A DNA stretch of 64,000 nt from Quercus robur (lineage: Eukaryota > Streptophyta > Magnoliopsida > Fagales > Fagaceae), in assembly GCF_932294415.1 (NCBI RefSeq), contig NC_065537.1:6118349-6182348 (forward strand). The letters run 5' to 3'. Both the position numbers and the translations under genes were made by a program. The notes beneath the pieces are model-generated. The model had not been told where the DNA came from and made no database searches. It saw only the letters and a program-made list of their open reading frames with translations. Shown piece by piece: positions 23,336 to 37,515 of the stretch; position 1 is the stretch's first letter, and each line of letters opens with the position of its first letter.

Positions 23336-25369
23336 GTATATACCTGGCAAAATACGTCCTACCCAGATCATAAAAAGACCTGTGCAACTATTTTCCTTTT
23401 ACATGTTTATTGTCATGGTCCTCTTGGACTCAGTTTACCTCTAGTTTACTGAAATTGACACAATTACAAATACATGTTTAATTTCTGTTACATGTTCAAA
23501 TTGTTTTAGTTCCAACTTCCAATGCACTGGTGAAGCCAAACCTTACCCAATTGTCTTATGGTGAAAATTGATAACTCCAAAATAAATCTTCTATAGGCCA
23601 AAAGGCATTGTCCAGAGGCAGCATTCATTACCAACACAAACAGTTGGATATCGACATTCATTACCAAGATCTATAGTTACTACAAGCAACAAACAAATAG
23701 CTTTTACCTCACTTAATGTGCCAAACACTGAACTCATAAATGCACACCATTTATGGAAATAAACAAGCTAATGACTACAAAGGCTCTCCTGTAAAAGGAG
23801 AGGCCACTCCACATGGAAAGGTACGCTTTTATACAGCTCACAATATACTTTACTCTCTTTCTCAGCCTCTCAAATACTGACAAAGGCATCAGAGGGCTTT
23901 TGGCCAACACCCCATTGATATTCAAGCCATAGCCTCTTAGCTGTTCTCTTTTGCAAGATTCATCCATCTGGTGCCTAGCTAGACGAAGAAAGCATATTGT
24001 AGATTTTAACTCTTAACAAAAACTATATTCTACACGTGATGCTCTCCATGTCAATAATGTTTTGTTTATAAAACCAATAACCAACTCTCATCTTTACACT
24101 GAGTATAAAAAATAAAAAATAAATAAAAATCCCCTAGCTAAAAAATTTTGTAGCATAACTGATACCTCATAAATCTTGGTGTTTCCAAACAAATACCTCA
24201 GTCCAAATCCTCTTTCTCCGATTGTATATATGAAATTTTAAATAAAAACAAAAATGCAAAACAAAGCAACCCCACTAAAATCCCACACACAAAAAAGTGC
24301 ATCAAAAGCAAATTAACAACTAAATATACCTCAAATTTTACTGCATCTAACGTCTATATGAAAAATCTTAAGCAAGCAAAGCAACCTACTATTTAAGATT
24401 AGTAATATAAAGACACACATGCATATAAACAAATTTAAAGAAGCCATTATCAATATTTATAGCAAGAAAATGAAGTTTATGTGGAATTGGATTATCATAC
24501 ATTCTCCAACACAAAAGAAAATGATACAAAGAAAGAACAAAAGAAGCAAGTAAGCAAGGGACTTATGCTTCTTGCCAACTTAGATTTATATACTTTTCTT
24601 TCTCTTTTATATAACCACTATTCATTTTTAAGGAGAAAATGTTTTTTAAAGTAAATCTTTGTGTTCTTATGTTTATTTTATATTTTCTATTGTCTTGGTA
24701 ATTTTTTGTTATAATATCTTAGGGATTTTAAAAAAAATTATTTTTTGGATTTTCATAAATTGCGGCCTAATAGGCAATAGCTCCCTAGTCCCACCCAAGG
24801 AGTTTACCCATGGTTTTCTACTTGCTTCATATATGGGGCAGAAAATGCAACATATCAATTGTGAGTGTTTTGATTCTATTCTAAATGGTATTGGGATAAA
24901 AGGTTTGGTCTTCCATTACTTTTTACCAACGAGCACATCTTTCCAAAGTATGTGGTAGACTATAATGGCAAGCTATTTAATCTAACCCGTAAAACTGAAA
25001 TCGTGGTTCTGTCAAAATTGTCTAATCTCTGCCAATGAAAAGTAACGACACAAATCAGACCGGTCTTCGTCGTAGACTTGTAGTCACGTCCCACAAATCT
25101 AAAGGAGTTCCATATAATCATACAAACTTTGTGTATCTACCTCTGCCTCACCAGCTTCCAGCGGCATGCTTGTCCAAACCAATGAAGCTTCTCAACCCCA
25201 ATAGTATGTGATTCTACTCTTTACTATATGGCGTTTTGCATATTAGATGCTTATGGATGCCCAATGGCAAGATGTAATAGGCAAGAACTCACACTCAAAC
25301 ACACAGCCAAACTCTTGGAGTAAGTTATGGAAGCTTATGGTTCCAAGCAAACTTAGAAATTTCATTGCA
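22683..25369. other. Gene-free stretch with poly(A)
   Basis: No gene supported. A run of about 33 A lies at 23,299-23,331. A 77-codon minus-strand frame at 23,734-23,967 has coding-like composition but no recognised domain. 24,659-24,958 is an AT-rich chance frame. Confidence 0.45.
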
Positions 25370-26113
25370 GATGCTGTCATTTATGGGTGCAGACAAGGAC
25401 AGCTTCAATAAATGGATCCCAGTTTATCTTGTGTTGGCCATCTGGTGGACGACTTGAAAAATTGAGTGGTCAATTAAATGGTCACTTAAGTGTTCCAATA
25501 GGGATGCGGTCATTTGTTAGCTTTAGAGGCAAACAAATGCCACACTAGTAGGATTTGGCTGGAGGATACTCCTCCATGTTTCCAAAATTAATGGTACATG
25601 CTTTCAATAAAATTACCAACTTTTCATTCAAAGAAAGAAGAATTAAAAAAAAAAAAAACTGTACAATCTTCTTGTCCCTAGTTCTGTACTGAATCTTCTC
25701 ATCACAGGCATGAGATCTCTATAGAATATATTTTGAAAGAGTACACAGTGGCATGGGCATTGAGCTAGAATTGGACCATATGCCAATGAAATTATTGCCA
25801 AAGAAATCAGACAATTCAGGAATTGACAACAACGCATTAGGCAAATAATATTCTGCAATGAATTATAAATGTGTAGCAAACAAATTACACAGCAACAACA
25901 TGCCAAGCAAATTTTCCTCAAGTATCATGTTCTGCAATTTGATCAGCCATTGGTTGATTCTGTTCCAATGAAACCAAACCCTACCCAAATATCTAATAAT
26001 ATGATAAAGCTAACTTTTCAAGCTTAGTAGACAGTAAAAAGACTCGGAAATTGCATACATGTTGGGCTTCTAATGCCAACAATGACAATTCAGTTACATG
26101 ACTTTAAGGGTGT
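25370..26113. repeat. Duplicated 3' flank of the ZRK-like kinase
   Basis: About 25,390-25,590 and 25,680-25,830 match 49,400-49,630 and 49,740-49,880. The two kinase genes were therefore duplicated together with at least 0.7 kb of downstream DNA. No gene of its own was seen. Confidence 0.65.
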
Positions 26114-27148
26114 TTAAGCAGAACCAATTTCATTATTTTGTTTTGATCTTATGAGAAGTTGTATCCACCTAAGCTCTAGCATTCCTTCTCCCATGGCCGG
26201 CCTCTCATCTCTGTTCTTCTTGATGCATCTCAATGCAAGCTCAGAGAATGCTTGAATATCTTCATTGCTTCCTTGGCTTAGCACCATATCATCAACAATT
26301 TGCAATATGCAATTCTCTTCCATTGACAAAACAAAGCAATCTACCAAATTCATATGCCCTAGGAACAATTCTGTGGGATGATAACCTCTCAAGACTTCAA
26401 CCAATACAACCCCAAAGCCATAAACATCAGACTTTTCCGTGACACGTAGTGTCTCTAGATATTCTGGGTCTATGTATCCAATGGTTCCCTCAATGGAATT
26501 ACCTTGGAAAAAGTCTTCTGCTAGTGCAATTGAAACTGAAAAACCAAAATTTGATAATTTGGCAATCCAGGACTCATCCAAAAATATATTTGATGACTTG
26601 ACATTCAAATGGAATATTGACCTTGGCCTACCATAGTGCATGTAACAAAGAGCATAGGATGTCTCAGTGGCTATTCTTACACGGACAAGCCATGAGATCC
26701 GGCAAGGAATCTCATTGTATTGACCTTGGAGATTATCAAAGAGGGTGCTATTGGAGATGAGCTCAAAAACCAACATGGGAATTTCAGTTTCAAGGCAGCA
26801 ACCATAGAGTCTCATAACGTTCTTGTGGCTGATCAATTGTTTAATTGTGACTTGGTTTAAGAAGAAATCTACCATCATCTCAAAGGGCCAATGCGTTGGA
26901 GGGCCTTTAACTTTAATAGCTACTTCCTATTCATCTAGTGTTCCTTAGTAGATTGCTGCAATTACAGAGCCGAGGATTAGATTAGGATCATAATTATTAG
27001 TAGCCTGTTGGATGTCCTTGGCAGAGAAAATCTTGATTGGCTCCGTATCTCTACCTTAGTTGCAGGTGGTTTGATTTTCTAGTAACATTGCTCCATTGCA
27101 GATGAAGTATTCTTCTTTGGCCTCAAATAACTGCCTTGCTTTCTCCAT
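26114..27148 (-). pseudogene. ZED1/ZRK-like receptor-like kinase pseudogene
   Basis: Minus-strand kinase-like gene closely related to the one at 50,204. Reading from the matching ATG (27,146-27,148), the frame keeps its homology but meets TAA at 27,056-27,058, TAA at 26,945-26,947 and TAG at 26,927-26,929. Only 254 residues from 26,878 remain open. Recognisable parts are FSAKDIQQATNNYDPN (before the kinase fold, as in ZRK proteins), VAIKV with the beta-3 Lys, [24 protein letters not shown] in place of HRDVK.xN, NFG in place of DFG, and the C-lobe [16 protein letters not shown]. Both the catalytic-loop Asp and the DFG Asp are replaced, so the ancestor may already have been inactive as a kinase. 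ZRK assignment rests on motif memory rather than a search. Confidence 0.8.
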
Positions 27149-30100
27149 CTTGATACTCTTCACTGCCCATAAAGTTATTAAAAAAGTGGATATCACTTCA
27201 TATGAAGTTAAAAGCACGTGTATCTTTAACTAAAATTACATCCAAAAAATAAAAGAGAACAAATCTGTGCTAATTATGATATATTTAGCCTTGAAAGGAG
27301 TGTGGATGAAATAAGTCAACAATTATATATGTACATGATGATAGGCAAATGACCAAAAATCCATTTTAAGTAGAAAGTTACCTCCATAATTCATATCATG
27401 AGTATTGGAGCAAATTCAAATATGTAATTAAGAGAAAATTTTCAAGTACCTTTATAGAAAGGCCACCAAAGTTATTGACCAAATACTCATCACGGTGTAA
27501 TCAAAATCTTACCAATCGCCTAGAATTTGTAACAGAAGCAATTAGCAATGTTGTTGTTGCTAGTACCAGAAAGAAAAGTAACAGTTTTGGTCATACTCTG
27601 AATATAAGTTGCAATTTGATACTACACGACAAACCTCACTATATTATACTACTAAAGTTGACACGATCATTACAATTAATCAATTGTGTTGTCCAAACAC
27701 ACACAAACAACATAAAATGTAATCTTAAAATTCTGTAGAATCTATTTTAATCTTAAAAAATATTTAAGACTTTGGTAGTGGATTTGGGCCACAATACATT
27801 GACACAAAGGAATAAAAACAGCACTAGAATAAAAATGTACAGGATTAGGAGTCCATTGTGTGCTATCAAAGGTAAAGTTCGTAAAGCGGTTAGGAGCAAT
27901 GGTTGTCAGAAGACGTGCCCTCCTCTCCGAACCCAAAACATCTGTCAACTGGTTCCTAATTCCTAAACATCTGAATGCCCTTCATCAGCTCGATCTGCCA
28001 CCTCTCTGTCACTTCTATTCCAGCCCCTATAGTCCAGCTCAAACAACCAGGCAATGGACCCATCTCTATTTTTACAATCAAACCGAATGAATCCCCTCCA
28101 TTTCGTTCTTTTACCCTTGCAGCTCTCCTCCTGCAGGATTGGTTGCCAGTTGGAAGACTCTATAAAAGTCTGGACTTTGCTTATTTTGCAACTGTTGAGG
28201 TTTTCCTTTAGTTCTTAACTGTTAGCTACCTTGCACATAGAAATAAAACTTTTACTATGCATGACCACATTAGTGGCAGGGAAAGCATCTCCCTTGCCTT
28301 GTTCCTACAAGTTCAAATAGATCATAAAATAAAGACAAACGACACCTAGAAGTACTTTAAGTTCTTTAAATTTCCCCTGATATCCTTCTGCCAGCTATTG
28401 ATCCATGCCTGAATTGAGTAGGCTGAATGAAATCAGCTCTAATGGATAGATCAAACCAAAAAAAATGCCTTTTAACAGTTCCAGACAAATAAAACCCCTT
28501 TGCACACTTAAACATAAAGCAAACCATACTATATGGAAAGGACAACAAAGAAATATATAAGAATTAGAATTCTAGTTCATTTTGAACTACCCCTCAATGT
28601 GTCATGCCTTTACTAATGAGCTTGTACTCATGGACTTCTAAATAAGGATGACCCAGAAGCCTAGTTCCGAATGTAAGAAAGAACATGGGATAGAACAATA
28701 AATCTATCTACCATTGGCAGTGAAAGCTTCCAGTTTCAATGTTTAATTGCTTTCCAGCACATGATTTGCTTTTAAAACACCGACAAAGTGCTTTGTCTTG
28801 CCATTCTTTTTTCATACATTGAAATGAAGGAGCCAAAACAGCACAAGAAGAAAAGAGTATAAGATTCATAGTTCACTGTCTGTTATCCAAGCTAATGTTC
28901 GTAAAGAACTTAGGGGCAAGGGTTGCTAGGGATCAAGACTCTGCACAGACATCCATACACCTGTCAAACCCAAACATTTGTAAACTGTTTAATGTCCTTC
29001 ACCACAGCCTCTCTATTGGCCAAGTCTGCCACCTGCTTGCAAATTCTAAGATTACTAATAGAGGGAAATCTCAAAGCTTGAAGATGCTATGAAGTAAGAC
29101 TTGGACAAACTAGAAGATGCTATGTAATAGTCAATGTGGAACATCTGGAAAGCTGGAATATATATTTTTGTCATTTAGTTGATATGTGCCATTCTCATGA
29201 TCCCCGTTTATGATTTTATTTATTTATTTTTTTTCCTTTTTAAAAAAAATTTGATTTATTAAATACAAAGACCTTCACATTTTATTAAGGGGAGGTTGTC
29301 ATTTTGAATAGTTTGAAGTTAGAGAATGAATGGTATGTCATTTCATTAAGGGGAGGCTTTCCTGGAGCTTCTAGATCAATAATAGATTCTTTTGCTTAAA
29401 ATTTATTTATTTATTTATTTATTTTTATGTTATTTATGATCCTCTTTTGATATTATAGCAATGGGATCACTTCTAGGTGTGATGCCTATCAATTTATATG
29501 TGAATAGCATTCATTTTACAAGCAGTGAAAAGGTACAATGTCACTTTGCTTGGTGTTAGGACTTAGGAGATTCAAAGGGGAATACAATATCTACAAAGAG
29601 CTTCTACTCATGTATAAAATGTATTTGACTTGAATGCATGCACATACAATTAATGGAAATTATTCTTGAAAATCTGTGGAAATTTCTATTTGTAGCAGTG
29701 TCATGTTTATTTTGTGAATGTCCACAAAAAATATTTAAAAAGGAAGAAAAAGCTCATCTGAAACAACCAACCATGAACATGCACCTTCTCTATTTTTTCA
29801 GAAGAAGCTTGGATCCCCTGTATTTATTTCTCCTACCCTTGCAGCTTGAGTCCAACAGGATTGGTTGCCGATTGGGACACTCTTTCTACACTTGCTTATC
29901 CTGCTGCTATCAATGCTTCTCTTTGTTTTTTGAACTGTTAGTTACCCTGCACATTGAAACCAAACTTTTACAATACAAGACCACATTAGTGGCAGAGAAA
30001 TGCTATTTCTTCACAGTTTTCTTGTTCCTTTAAGTCCAAATAGACCATAAAATGGAGGAAAAAGACTATAAGAAGTACTTTAAGATCCCCAAAACTCAGT

Positions 30101-30465
30101 CCCAAAACCAGATTTCTCTAGATGAAAAGGGAAAAATAAAAAAAATGGTCTTTCAATATCTTTGACTCAAAGGACTAAGTACTCAGATGCTTTCTCAATT
30201 CTGCCCTCACAAGAATAAAATTCAATAAAATTCTCCAAAGAATGACAATCATTTTAGAAGGTAATTGAAACCTATAGTTTTGACAATCATTTTCAGGGCT
30301 TCACTTATGGTTGTGCCAGTAAGATTAATAAAGGACCTGCTAGCTTGATTTTGATAATTCCTAGTATGCAACAACCACTATCCTTTTTCAACCGAATAAG
30401 CCCTAGATTTGGAATGATGCCTAATGAGCTTGTCATTAACAAAAACAGGAATTTGTAAAATCCTC
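27149..30465. other. Gene-free stretch with internal duplications
   Basis: No gene recognised. 27,850-28,300 is related to 28,880-29,050 (first half) and 29,820-30,040 (second half). These share motifs such as CCTTGCAGCT and GACCACATTAGTGGCAG, so one sequence has been copied at least twice nearby. Frames in it change between copies, which argues against selection for a protein. Confidence 0.5.
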
Positions 30466-30610
30466 TGAGAATCATTTTGGCCATAGAGCTTTCAACCTAA
30501 TTCAAAATTCCACCTAAAAGACTAGCACATATGCCTCAACATGTAGAGAACCTAAACAATTTCATTTGACATCCCTTTGCCTTTGGGGACATCCAATAAA
30601 ATAGGAACTC

Positions 30611-30644
<34 letters not shown>

Positions 30645-31730
30645 TACTTGGATGTCTATGAAGGTAGGTGTAATGGTGTATTATCAATTGACTATGAAAT
30701 GTATATCATCAGGCTAAAGTGACAAAACAACCATGAAAATGTGACGAACTTATATTCTAGACATAATGCATGAACAAAGATAACAAGTAGAGCAGGGTTT
30801 ACCTTCTCCAATTTTCAAACTTGTCTTCCTACATGAGTGTAATTACTAAAAAAACAAATATGTGAAATAAGCATGGATGGTTTGGCTTGGTTTTGATTTG
30901 AAATTAGTCTGGAAAATTTCAAGAATATCAAGAGCCCAAAGCACAAAAGTCATATATGGTAAAAATTTCCATAATTAATGAGCAGTGTTACGTATGAAAG
31001 GAGCTTAAATTATTAATATTACAGATTAACTAGGCAATGCAAGTGATAGGCAAATACCAGCCTTTCCATTCAAGATTGATATTACATGTATTTTATTAAA
31101 ATCCTAAATGTCAGAAAAAAAGAAATCAGGTGGAAACGAAATAAAAAAAAGAATAAAAAAATCTAATTTACCAAAAGATATGTCACTTTTAAATGAGATT
31201 CAAATATTATTGAGGTCTCACCCATGCCTCTGCACAAGCATCACTATGATGATGAGGTGTAAGTATGGACCCAAGTCAACCCATGAGGGCATTTTGTCAA
31301 GCAAAGGAGAGGGAACTCTGCAAGACCTCACTCTTAAATTTCTCTTCTTCTCTCTCCTCTCCACACATTTTGTTTCCAATTCCATGCTCTGATTCAATGT
31401 GTGTTTCACTTTGTGGAGTTTCTATGATTAATGAAAATTTGAAATGGAAGAAAAAAAAAATGAAATAGAACAATAAACCAGTACGTTTGGCAACAAAAGC
31501 TTTCCAATTTGCAAGCAGATTATTTCTTCTGCTTCTAAAACGACAACAAGAAGCTTTTTGTTGCAATTCTTTGTTCATACTAGTCAAATTGCTAGGAGTC
31601 TCATTGACAACTCTAATCAAACATATGGTGGAAAATCCATTAATATTCGTACACAAGAAAAAGATATTGTAGCAACCAACAAAACTTGAATTAAGAAGAA
31701 AGATAGTGACTTACAGAGAAAAAAAGTTGA
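30466..31730. repeat. Downstream flank of TNL copy 3
   Basis: Matches 2,795-4,500 downstream of copy 2, apart from the 3,421-4,086 segment absent here. Includes an AT/AC microsatellite at about 30,612-30,643. Confidence 0.7.
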
Positions 31731-34700
31731 TTAACCTTCAAGGTCACTTTCACTAGATTCTTGCCAATCACCTAGCTCTTCAGCACATTCCTTGTACTCA
31801 CTTGACTCCTCCCAGTTAGAGTTACCCTGGGCCATAAATTCTGTGAGCCTTTCAATCCTTTTTGGGTGAGGTTCGTAATTAGAGCTTCCAGCCCCATCAC
31901 AGTCATCATGGGTTCGCTTGGCTTTGTAACCTTCTACTGCCACTGCCATCAAATTGTCAAAATTATGATGGGGAGCATCTAAGCCCTCATAAGGAGTGAT
32001 GTTTTTATTTTCTCTCAGCCATAGTTCGGTTAAGATCTTTGATGTCTTTCATGCATACCATTTGCAACCCACATTTCTTTACCATGATTGGGATTAATTC
32101 CTCCCTAAAGCCCTCACTCTGGGTTTCAATTTTAATTCCAATCTGACTGAATCCATTTGCATTGCATTCCCACAATGCTTTTATGTCTTTCTTCCCGTAG
32201 AATTGAGGAAGCAAATAAATTAGCCAAATGTGATCTAATAAAGGAACAATTTCGCCAGTGTTTGGTGCTACACACATTTCTTTTCCATTGGCTATCAAAT
32301 GACAGCTTAGTGAATAGTCTTTGAGGATTTGGTTATGTGAATATGAACAAAATACAATGCAAACAGCAATCCCCATCCACTCATTACACAAAAGAGAATA
32401 AGGTTCTTGTATACTAACTTCAGCCCCAATACTTTGATGCCTAAACCACTTTGGAATTTCACTTCCAGGAAAAACAATGCCATAACTGTAGTAAAAAAAG
32501 TATCCCTGAAACCCATGTATGTTATTTAGAACAGAGCGAGAGAGAGGGAGCCGAAGAGATTTTATTATCATTGCGAAAAACATGTCAATGAAGCCTTGAT
32601 TCTCAGCCAGTTTATTGCAATTTGAAAGGAAGAGGCCTCTCCCAGATAAAGAATTTGTTTGAAATAGATCTGGCAGCGTTTCTAGCAAGGTACAACCATA
32701 TCCCGAAATATAAAAAATATTTAATGGAAGCTTTGGCCAAGATCGAAGACTCATGCAATTGTCCACCTCCAAGCTTTTCAGAATAGATAGTTGAGCAATG
32801 CTTTCCGGAAGGCAACTAAAATGATTTCCACTTAGAAATAAATATTTTAAAGAGAATAAGTAGCAAATATCATTGGGGATTGCATTGAGATTGCAATAAC
32901 TTAGATCCAGCCTAGTCAAAGAACACAAACCCGATAAAGAAGTCGATAACAAGCCCATGTGATTGAGACTTTTTGCTTAAATTGACCGAAAGCAAGTTTT
33001 TTAAGAGTTTGAAAAAGAGCATTATAACAAGGCATAAGTCCGGTAGCAGTTCCACTCACATCAACCTCCTCTACACTTTTCTTAGTCACCAAGTTTTCCA
33101 GTAGTTTTGAGCATCCGGAAAGATTGAGATTTTTAAGCCACTTCATATTAAAAACGGTACTAGGAAGAGAAATGAGATTTTTGCAATCTTTTACATTCAA
33201 TGAAGCAAGGCAAGTTCAGTTCCCAATTGATGTGGGTAATTTTGTAATAGCAGTGCCATCCAAGTAAAGTCTTCATACACTTTCCATATTTTCACCAAAC
33301 TCAAGAATTCTTTTTAAATTTGAGCAACCAAAAAGAATAAGGATCTCAAGAGACTCCATTTCAAACTTGCTTGGAAGACTTTTGAGGTTTTTGCAACCTT
33401 TCAGATTAAGAAAAGAGAGTTTTTTACGAACTCCAATTGATGGGTGCAAAGAACATAAATTTATACAATCCTCAAGAACCAATTTCTCAAGATTTGGGAT
33501 TTTGTTGAAGTCAAGGGTTTCAATCAATTTCAGTGATTTCTTCAATTGAATGAATTTCAAACTATCAAAAGACGGTAAAAAATCAAAAAGGGAAAAAAAT
33601 AAAAAATTAGCTTCCATAAAAACTTACCATTTAATGAAACATAAAAATAAAGTTTGTATAAGGTACCTAAATTACCTTTTGTTGGAAACTTGATGGAAAA
33701 TATTTTGCAGGGTATCCACTCCAATCAAGAAATCTCAAGGCATTAGGAAGATATTTGGGTTCATGCAAAAGGTGAACGCTATCAAGAATGAGCAATTTGA
33801 GATCATGAGCTTTTGAAAAGCATTCAGGATTCCAATATGCCTCTCTTTGTTTATGCAACTTTAAGACTATGCCTTGAATTGCCTTTGTTCCCTAATAATC
33901 ATGAAAAGCACATATTAGTTAATTACAAAATGTAAGATTACCAAAGCCACTCTAAGTTTACTTTTTTAAATAGAGTAAAACTTAGGTACAATACCTTGGT
34001 GCAATTCATTAGGTTCCCCCAATAAAATTCAAACCCATAGTTGAAATGAATTTAATTATCCTTGAAAATGGTAACATTGTGTTTTATTGTCAGTGCTATC
34101 AAGTGAATTTGATTTGGGAAAATAATATATTGAACCTAAAGTATTGTATCTAAGTTTTCACCTTGAATAATATAATAGGGTACATGCTTAAGTTTTCTAA
34201 ATAACTGCTTACCGTATTTTTTGTTAGTACATCGTTAATGTCCTTAAACAACCATAGCTTTCCACGCTTTCCCGGCTCTTTAGGACACTCCTTATAAACT
34301 ATGTTCTTGCCCATTTCTTGAAGCAAATCACGCATCCGCAAGGTATGACCACCGAATTTAACAAGAGATTTATCAAAAAGAACCCCCAGTCCAACATCTG
34401 GAAAAAGATCAAGATAATCTAGTATTTCTACTACATCATTTTTCTCCTTATGATTAAAGAAACAAGCAATATTTAGGAATATTTCCTTCTCTGTTTCATG
34501 TAGTCCTTCAAAACTTATTCTAAGTACTTGGAGAATATCATTTTGAGGAACTGTTTTAGCCTATTTAATGTACTTTTCCATTGATCGATATTTCTACCAA
34601 ACAAAAACAAACCCAAAATCTCAATAGCTAAAGGAAGCCCATTCGCATAATATACAAAATATTTAGACAACTTTAGATAATCTTTGGGAGGATGATCTTT

Positions 34701-36040
34701 TTTAAAAGCTTTCAAACTCAGAAGATGAAGAGATTCATCATTGGTCAATCCATTAGACTCATATATTTCATCTACTCCTAGGGCCTCTAGCAAATGCTTA
34801 TCTCTTGTTGTTATGATAACTCTACTACCTAAACCAAACCAAAAATGACTCCCTGCTAACTTGTTTAATTGATCTAATTGATTTACATCATCAAGAACGA
34901 GAAGAATTCTTTTATGACATAACCTATTCTTGATCACAAAAACTCCATCATTAACATCTTGTACACTCATATTTTCATTCAAAATTTGAAGAATGAGTTG
35001 TTGTTGTAATCGAACTAAACCATCTTTCTCACAAACTCCCCTAACATTAGCAAGAAAACAACCTTCAAACTTATTTGAAACCATACGAAAAACAACTCTA
35101 GCAAGAGTTGTTTTACCTATTCCTCCCATCCCCCAAATCCCTACCATGTGAACATCATTTGACCCTAAATCCAAACATGACTCCAATTTCTCCCCTAGAG
35201 AAATTATTCCTACTAGCTTTTCAGTATTATCGGAGAATTCATAGCTTAATTTATACCATAATTCCCCCACAATGTTCTGGATAATTTGTGACTCAGGCCT
35301 ACAATGAAGAGATAAAAATATGTGGTTAGTGTAAACCACAATAAATATGTTTAAAAAAAGATAGAAAATCCAATTTTCTATTTTGTTGATTGAAAATTAA
35401 TTGGCTCAAGAAAAAACTAGAAAGAATTACATACATGTATTTAGGTCTACATAAGGTTCAAAACAATGCTATATATGAGGTGGGTGTTATGTAAATATTT
35501 GAAAGAATGAAATGTCAAATTGGATTACCTATCTTGTACATGCCATCCTTTGAGATTAGCTACTTCTCTCAGAGCAATTCTCCATTCTTGCACCTTCTCT
35601 ATGTAGTCCTTGAAATGTTCTTCATGTTTAGCAAAGGCTTGGGCAAAAGTACCCATTTGTTTTCGTACAGTAGATGGATCCACATCATAAAAAATTGGAA
35701 CAACTGTCATTTTCATCTCTTTTATGCACCCAATGATCTTTACAAGTTCATCCAAACACCATGTAGAAGATGCATAGTTTATTGAAAGAATGACAATTGC
35801 AAACCTTGATTTTTCTATTGCTTTCAAAGGCTCTGGTGAAATAGATTTTCCTATCTCAAGTTTTTCCTCATCTCTAAAGGTCAAAATGCCCCTTTGTTTT
35901 AAGGCGACATATAAATGGTCGGTAAATCTATTGCGTGTGTCCTCACCTCTAAAGCTAAAAAAGACATCATATTTCCATTGTGGTGTTGAAGAAGAAAATG
36001 ATGACGAAGATGAGGCAGTTTGAGTGCTAATGGCAGCCAT
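31731..36040 (-). pseudogene. TNL copy 3, multiply disrupted
   Basis: Same four-exon layout as copy 2: 35,529-36,040 (512 nt, the same length), 34,213-35,298, 33,676-33,891, then the LRR exon from about 33,572. TIR motifs and P-loop GIWGMGGIGKTTLA are intact. Lesions relative to copy 2: a 1-bp deletion near 34,541-34,552 (frameshift after LNRLKQF); exon 4 acceptor CAG changed to CCG (33,573-33,575); TGA at 33,273-33,275; TGA at 33,216-33,218; a 1-bp deletion near 32,970; and a C-terminal rearrangement with a stop at 32,005. The MHD motif reads MRD. Exon 3 lacks the 21-bp duplication of copy 2. The TIR exon could still make a TIR-only protein, but there is no evidence that it does. Confidence 0.88.
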
Positions 36041-36768
36041 TAGAAATATATTGGCAAATCTTGAACTACAATAAAGATTAAGAAAAAAGTACATTTAATT
36101 AAATTTAAAAGAGAAATTAAAAGGAAAAAAAACTAGAAGAAGAGAACAATTTGATGTGGAGGAATACATCCTCTATTTTCAGTCAAGTCAACAACTCTTT
36201 TTTTCTTTTTTAAACAAAGTAGGCATGCTAGTGCCTTTTACATCCAAGGATCGACGTTGGAAACTTAAAATTATATAACTGCATTTATCACTACAAAATA
36301 AACTTTGTGCTTTTAATAAAAATTTTCTAAGTAGCAAACCTCTTGATCTTTATATTCAAGATGAACCCTTCCCCATGTCAATGCATGTACTCATTGCAAT
36401 CCTCATAGCATTGACCAATCACAGCTAAAATGATGCATCCTTTTAGTTTTCCCAAGAAGAATACTCCATCTTTTCCAAATTCTTGGGCCTCTAGTAGTCC
36501 CATAAGGTAGCCCTCTTTTTTAAAATCAATAAATAAATTTCTCAACTTTCCCTTTATTTTACCTTTTTAATTAAAGACAATGCATTATTCTCTCTAAAAA
36601 CAAAAAAAATACATAGCATTAAATGATTCACTAACATGCCAACAATTAGCTGTAACATAATAATAAAAATATTAAGAGAAAAATGTTTGTAATTTAATAA
36701 TCCGTATAAGAGTAGAATAAGTATAGACTCATTTTTATTGTGTTTTTTGTTACATTATAGTGGTCAAA
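36041..36768 (-). repeat. TNL upstream flank, block copy 3 (proximal part)
   Basis: Aligns with 424-1,235 of copy 1. The TATA-like site is degraded (CTTTATATTC). The flank is interrupted at 36,768 by the Helitron and resumes at 40,277. Confidence 0.75.
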
Positions 36769-36948
36769 TCTATATATATCTAAAAGATGAAGTGTAGCAT
36801 TTATTGTTGTTACGCTCCAGTTGAGCCACATCATCGTCCACCCCATTATCATTTTTTTTCCAATTTTCCTATAATTGTTTTTAACATTTACTTTTTATTT
36901 TATTTTAATATTTACACTTTTTCCACACTTTCTCCACCCTTACCTTTT

Positions 36949-37075
36949 CATCTCCCCACTACCTTCTACATAAATATTATTCTTTTTCTTTGCATCTCCT
37001 CACTACCTTCTACATAAATATTATTCTTCTTCTTTTCATCTCTCCACTACCCTCCACATAAATATTTTCTTCTTC
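36949..37075. repeat. Tandem repeat of about 45-50 bp, three copies, inside the Helitron
   Basis: Three successive units, each with a CATCTC...CACTACC...CTACATAAATATT core and a pyrimidine-rich tail. A fourth related unit lies at about 38,814. Confidence 0.65.
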
Positions 37076-37174
37076 TTTCTCTTCATCTTCCTTTATTTTG
37101 TCTCTTCTTATTCACATTCTCTTACTATAAATTTGTAACTATCTATTCCATTTTATGCATGGTTTTCTCTCTCA

Positions 37175-37515
37175 AAAAAGAGGTTCTCTCTCTCTCTCTC
37201 TCTCAATTTTTCGATGAATTTTTTTTATACATTCTTCTATTTATGCCAAATTACTAATCTTTGGGAATCCTTTTTTTTTTTTTTTTTTCTAATTAGAATC
37301 ATTATGCTCATTTTCTCACTTAATTTAATCGGGTAGTTTGCCAGAATTCAAAAAAAGGTTCTCTCTCTTTCTCTCTAAATTTTTCGATGAATTTTTTATA
37401 CATTCTTCTATTTATGCCAAATTACTAATCTTTGGGATTTTTTTTTTCTACACTAGAATCATTATTCTTATTTTCTCCTTAATTTGATTGGGTAGTTTGC
37501 CGGAATTCAAGTAAA
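37175..37515. repeat. Direct duplication of about 170 bp inside the Helitron
   Basis: 37,175-37,350 and 37,351-37,515 share GGTTCTCTCTC, TTTTTCGATGAATTTTTT, ATGCCAAATTACTAATC and GTAGTTTGCC in order. Length differences occur in the CT and T runs. Confidence 0.8.
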
